Assembly: GCA_003427395.1 (NCBI GenBank)
Contig: BFEA01000139.1
Span: 1,104,166-1,129,604 of the forward strand
From: Chara braunii
Lineage: Eukaryota; Streptophyta; Charophyceae; Charales; Characeae
Length of the DNA stretch: 25,439 nucleotides
Reading direction: 5' to 3'
A program made the position numbers and the translations under genes. The notes under the pieces are model-generated. The model did not search any database. It had not been told where the DNA came from and saw only the letters and a list, made by a program, of their open reading frames with translations. Shown here one piece after another: positions 1 to 25,439 of the stretch; position 1 is the stretch's first letter; each line of letters starts with the position of its first letter.

Positions 1-64
1 GCTATTTTTCCGGCCGCATACGGATTATGAAGAAAGTATACTAGCTATCTTTCCGGTCGCATAC
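1..64. repeat. Short direct repeat at window start
   Basis: A 21-bp motif at 1-21 recurs at 44-64 with two mismatches (core TTCCGG[C/T]CGCATAC), a spacing of 43 bp. It may be the end of a longer satellite cut by the window edge. No function is suggested. Confidence 0.5.
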
Positions 65-908
65 AGTCATGCTCTGTGTCAGAGGGAAGACGATAGGGAT
101 GAATGGAAGGGCTACCTGTAGTCAGGAGCAACGACCTTTCTCAGGCAGTGATTGATGAACCTCACCTCCCTCCTTAGGTTAGTATTGCTACGGCGACTTA
201 AGGCATATTCACATGACCTTTTTCGATCGAGTAGACTACCATCGTCACCAGAATAAAATGGGCAGTCATTGTATCTGTAGTTTGGGCAATTTCAGTCTAG
301 TTACAGAGATAATGGGCTACCATGCGTTCTATCCGGGAAAGGATTGTAATGAGGAGAATGAGGAGAATGTGAATGGAGAAAATAAATTCCGTCCATGTTT
401 TTTGAGCGTGGGAAGTGAGTGCATCATCATCATCAGTCACTTGTTTTGAGGGTATACGTGTAAATAGGCCGATTGAGAGAAAGGGCAACAGAGGAATTTG
501 TTGAACGAGAGGAGCTCTGCAGCACTCATGGCGGGGAGAAGGCAGGGTGATTGGCAGAGGAGGATGGGAGTCGGCGAAAAGATGAGAGCGGACGCAGGAA
601 GATTTGGGAAGCGACACCTGTTTTCAGTGACGCTGTTTATTTTGTTTATGCTATATTAGGCTACGTGGTTGAAAATTGAAGGCTATTTTTAGTTATGGGG
701 GACCACTGGGAACTCAGTTAGACTCTGCGTGTTCTTGAACTTTGTTGTTTGCCGTATGCGTGGTTTCGCATGTGCGTGCATTTTACTTCTAGGGTGGTGA
801 TCTTTGGCATCGTTTCTTTTGTGTTTCGTTGGATGGAGAGTTGAGAGCAAATGCTTGGGAGAGAGAGGAGAAAAGCCCAATGCTTGGTGTCTGGGTTGCC
901 GTCTCAGG
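65..908. other. 5' flank without recognisable gene
   Basis: Short open frames occur on both strands, but none has a recognisable domain, a credible splice structure or a sustained coding pattern. I see no mobile element here. It is upstream intergenic or distal promoter sequence of clpC. Confidence 0.5.
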
Positions 909-910
909 CA

Positions 911-1278
911 TGAACAGTTGATGGGTGTTGGGGAATGGAAAAGGGGCGAGGACTTTTCACGATGTTGTTAAGCCACCCCATCGGTCCTCGTGGCCAAACT
1001 ATGTCGATCCAAAGAACTGGTTGACACAGTGTGAAAACCGGTTCGAGCGTACCGGACGAAAAAAAGCCTTACCGGACGAAAAAAAGCCCAGACAAGTGCA
1101 TGGTATGAACAGTTGCTGGGTGTTGGGGAATGGAAAAGGGGAGGACAACTTTCCACTTGACGCTTTTAAGCCAGCAGTCTTCATGGCCCCGCTATGTTGT
1201 TCCACATGCTGGTTGACATGGTGTGGAAACTGGTTCGAGCCTGCTGGAGGGAAGAAAAACTGGCAGTGCCAGACAAGA
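911..1278. repeat. Diverged tandem duplication (period about 194 bp) upstream of clpC
   Basis: Copy 1 starts at 911 and copy 2 at 1105. Both begin TGAACAGTTG, continue with GGGTGTTGGGGAATGGAAAA, share CTGGTTGACA and GGTTCGAGC in the same order, and end near CCAGACAAG (1087-1096 and 1268-1276). Copy 1 also contains a 20-bp unit, ACCGGACGAAAAAAAGCCTT, repeated head to tail at 1051-1070 and 1071-1088. The duplication lies 380-740 bp before the clpC start codon, so it could lie in the promoter or 5' UTR. No regulatory motif is recognised in it. Confidence 0.7.
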
Positions 1279-1359
1279 TCGGCCCCCTGATTGTTCGTTG
1301 TTTTTAAGGCCCTGACAAATTCCCACATTGGGAAAAGAGGCTTGGACTGACTGGTGGCC

Positions 1360-1367
1360 TATAATAA
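1360..1367 (+). promoter_or_regulatory. Possible TATA box of clpC
   Basis: TATAATAA lies 288 bp upstream of the clpC ATG, which would give a 5' UTR of about 260 nt. It is the only good TATA-like match I noticed just upstream. There is no transcript evidence, and a TATA-less promoter or a 5' UTR intron is equally possible. Confidence 0.2.
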
Positions 1368-1654
1368 GGTGCGTAGCATTGTGTAGCGTTTGGCTAACAG
1401 CCAGCTGCTTTGTGAAGACCCATTTGAGTCCTGTTTTCTGTTTTCTCTGTTGTGCTTTTTGGAAGATTCAAGAACGGTGTGATTATTTCTCTTGGATTTC
1501 TGGAGTTTGACTGCTGTGTTGACTTCCTCCCGTGATGATTTTACTGTGCACACCATCTGGTGTAAACTGTACTCTGCATGGCGGTTTTACTTACTGTGCG
1601 TTCTGATTTTGGTGGGTCTATGGTTTTACTCTGCGTCCAGGAGGAGCGCCAGCC

Positions 1655-24450
<22,796 letters not shown>

Positions 24451-24807
24451 GTCTGCATCACAGTTTCATCCACCCTCACTCAGTGTGATGTCTTTCAAAG
24501 CAAAGCAGTCGAGAGCACTGATTATGGTACCAAACAGCATCACCTGTTTCTTGATTGAATCTGCTCAAATGACTTTTGGGTTGTCTTACCTGAAGGCTTT
24601 TCTTTTTTTATAAAGATACTACGATAGTGAAATACAAGCTATATTTCTGGATTGAAACTGCACACCCTACGAATGACTTTTGGGCTGTCCTACCTGAAGG
24701 CTTAATTTTTTTAAAGGCTATATTCTTTGCCGAAAGCTGGGTCCAGAGTCCCTTACATAAGCTGAAAGGCATTTGGAATTTTGTGCTTTTCTGAATGAAT
24801 TTCCAGG

Positions 24808-25302
24808 CTACAAACACGCCAATGATCTAATCCGGTGATTACGCAAGCCCAGTCTCTCCACCTCTGAAAATAAAAAAAGTTGGAGATCTCTCTTGCTCTT
24901 ATGATAGTTTAGACATTGCCATTGTACATGTGTGGTGCGATAGAATCCAAGCATTGCGTCAGTGGCTTTGATTGCTTGTCTTACATGGGCAGCTACAACA
25001 TAGGAGACTCTAGGATACTCTCCCAGCAGCAAACATTCCAGATCATCCCCACAGTAGCCAAAAAAACGTAATTAACTTAATGCTGAAGCTGGGGAAGATG
25101 AGAGTGTCATGATCTGGTTGTGTGGTGTTGATCTGACTTTGCCGCAGTCATTTCGCAGTACTTTGTTGTGACACAGACTCTTGGTGATTTGTAGCTTGTA
25201 TGACTGGACATCTGTGAGCATGGGGTACTGCAATGTTCCGAGGTCTTCTAGGTCTGCCTTTCTCACTGGTTCACATATGTTGGAGTATCTCTGGTTGTGC
25301 AT
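24808..25302 (-). pseudogene. Possible LINE ORF2 C-terminal relic
   Basis: One minus-strand frame stays open from 25302 to about 24830 apart from a single TAA near 25072. Its late part, DDLECLLLGEYPRVSYVVAA then HVRQAIKATDAML, resembles the tail seen after the reverse transcriptase in many LINE proteins (a short helix with conserved Ala and basic residues). The earlier part has scattered Cys residues but no clear zinc motif. The match is weak and made by eye; chance is a real alternative. Confidence 0.25.
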
Positions 25303-25381
25303 CCTGGGGAAAGAGTTCCTGTGTGCTATTTAGCATGCCATGGAATGTAATATGCGAAGTATTCGGGGTTAGCTCTATGTG

Positions 25382-25385
<4 letters not shown>

Positions 25386-25439
<54 letters not shown>
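25386..25439 (+). repeat. (CT)27 microsatellite at window end
   Basis: A pure CT repeat runs to the last base. It is likely longer in the genome, and such tracts often end contigs. Confidence 0.95.

Larger units (their letters stand above)
24451..25439 (+). other. clpC intron 11, incomplete
   Basis: No sequence matching the next ClpC segment (LEDGRLTDSKGRTVDF) is present, so the intron runs past the window. It holds an imperfect repeat of ACTTTTGGG[T/C]TGTC[T/C]TACCTG at about 24572 and 24676, a possible antisense LINE relic (24808-25302) and the terminal CT repeat. Confidence 0.85.

Noticed and set aside
213-449. Open frame in the 5' flank as a small gene
   Set aside because: No domain, no homology I recognise, and an overlapping minus-strand frame of similar quality.

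Overview
The window is nuclear DNA of a photosynthetic eukaryote. Most of it is one gene: the first 11 coding exons of clpC, the stromal HSP100/ClpC AAA+ chaperone of the plastid Clp protease, on the + strand from the ATG at 1655 to the end of exon 11 at 24450. The exons join in frame into 758 residues: a transit peptide, two Clp-N repeats, the complete first ATPase domain, the UVR/middle domain and the first half of the second ATPase domain. About 170 C-terminal residues (by comparison with plant ClpC, about 930 aa) lie beyond the window. Coding sequence is only about 9% of the window. Introns run from 312 to 4723 bp and are full of long dinucleotide repeats. Very long introns, heavy microsatellite content and a plastid-targeted ClpC suggest a streptophyte, possibly a Chara-like charophyte alga. 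The organism is an inference, not a reading.

Layout. 1-1654: 5' flank with a diverged tandem duplication (911-1278) and a possible TATA box. 1655-24450: exons 1-11 with introns 1-10. 24451-25439: start of intron 11, with a possible LINE relic and a terminal (CT)n run at the window edge.

Introns hold most of the other content. There is a tRNA-derived SINE with a 17-bp target-site duplication (9594-9798). Two more tRNA-like retroposon heads lie in introns 3 and 6. A 149-bp element with inverted termini (9806-9954) follows the SINE. A broken 3.9-kb LINE-like element carries ORF1 with a zinc knuckle but no visible reverse transcriptase (about 11661-15588). A 5'-truncated LINE 3' end lies at 16458-16800. 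A mixed minisatellite/microsatellite array fills 17530-18300. Inverted TTAAACCACCACTACCT motifs sit at 19747-20678. An uninterrupted 83-codon fragment of plastid ndhF (21160-21409, minus strand) is bordered by GA repeats, a duplicated edge and the window's only N. Nearly all retroelements recognised are antisense to clpC.

I found no CRISPR array, operon, rRNA, intact tRNA or second intact gene. I see no convincing new multi-gene system. The best leads are the ndhF insertion or assembly join, the ORF1-only LINE, the SINE family, and the (TG)n-T-rich tract against exon 4.
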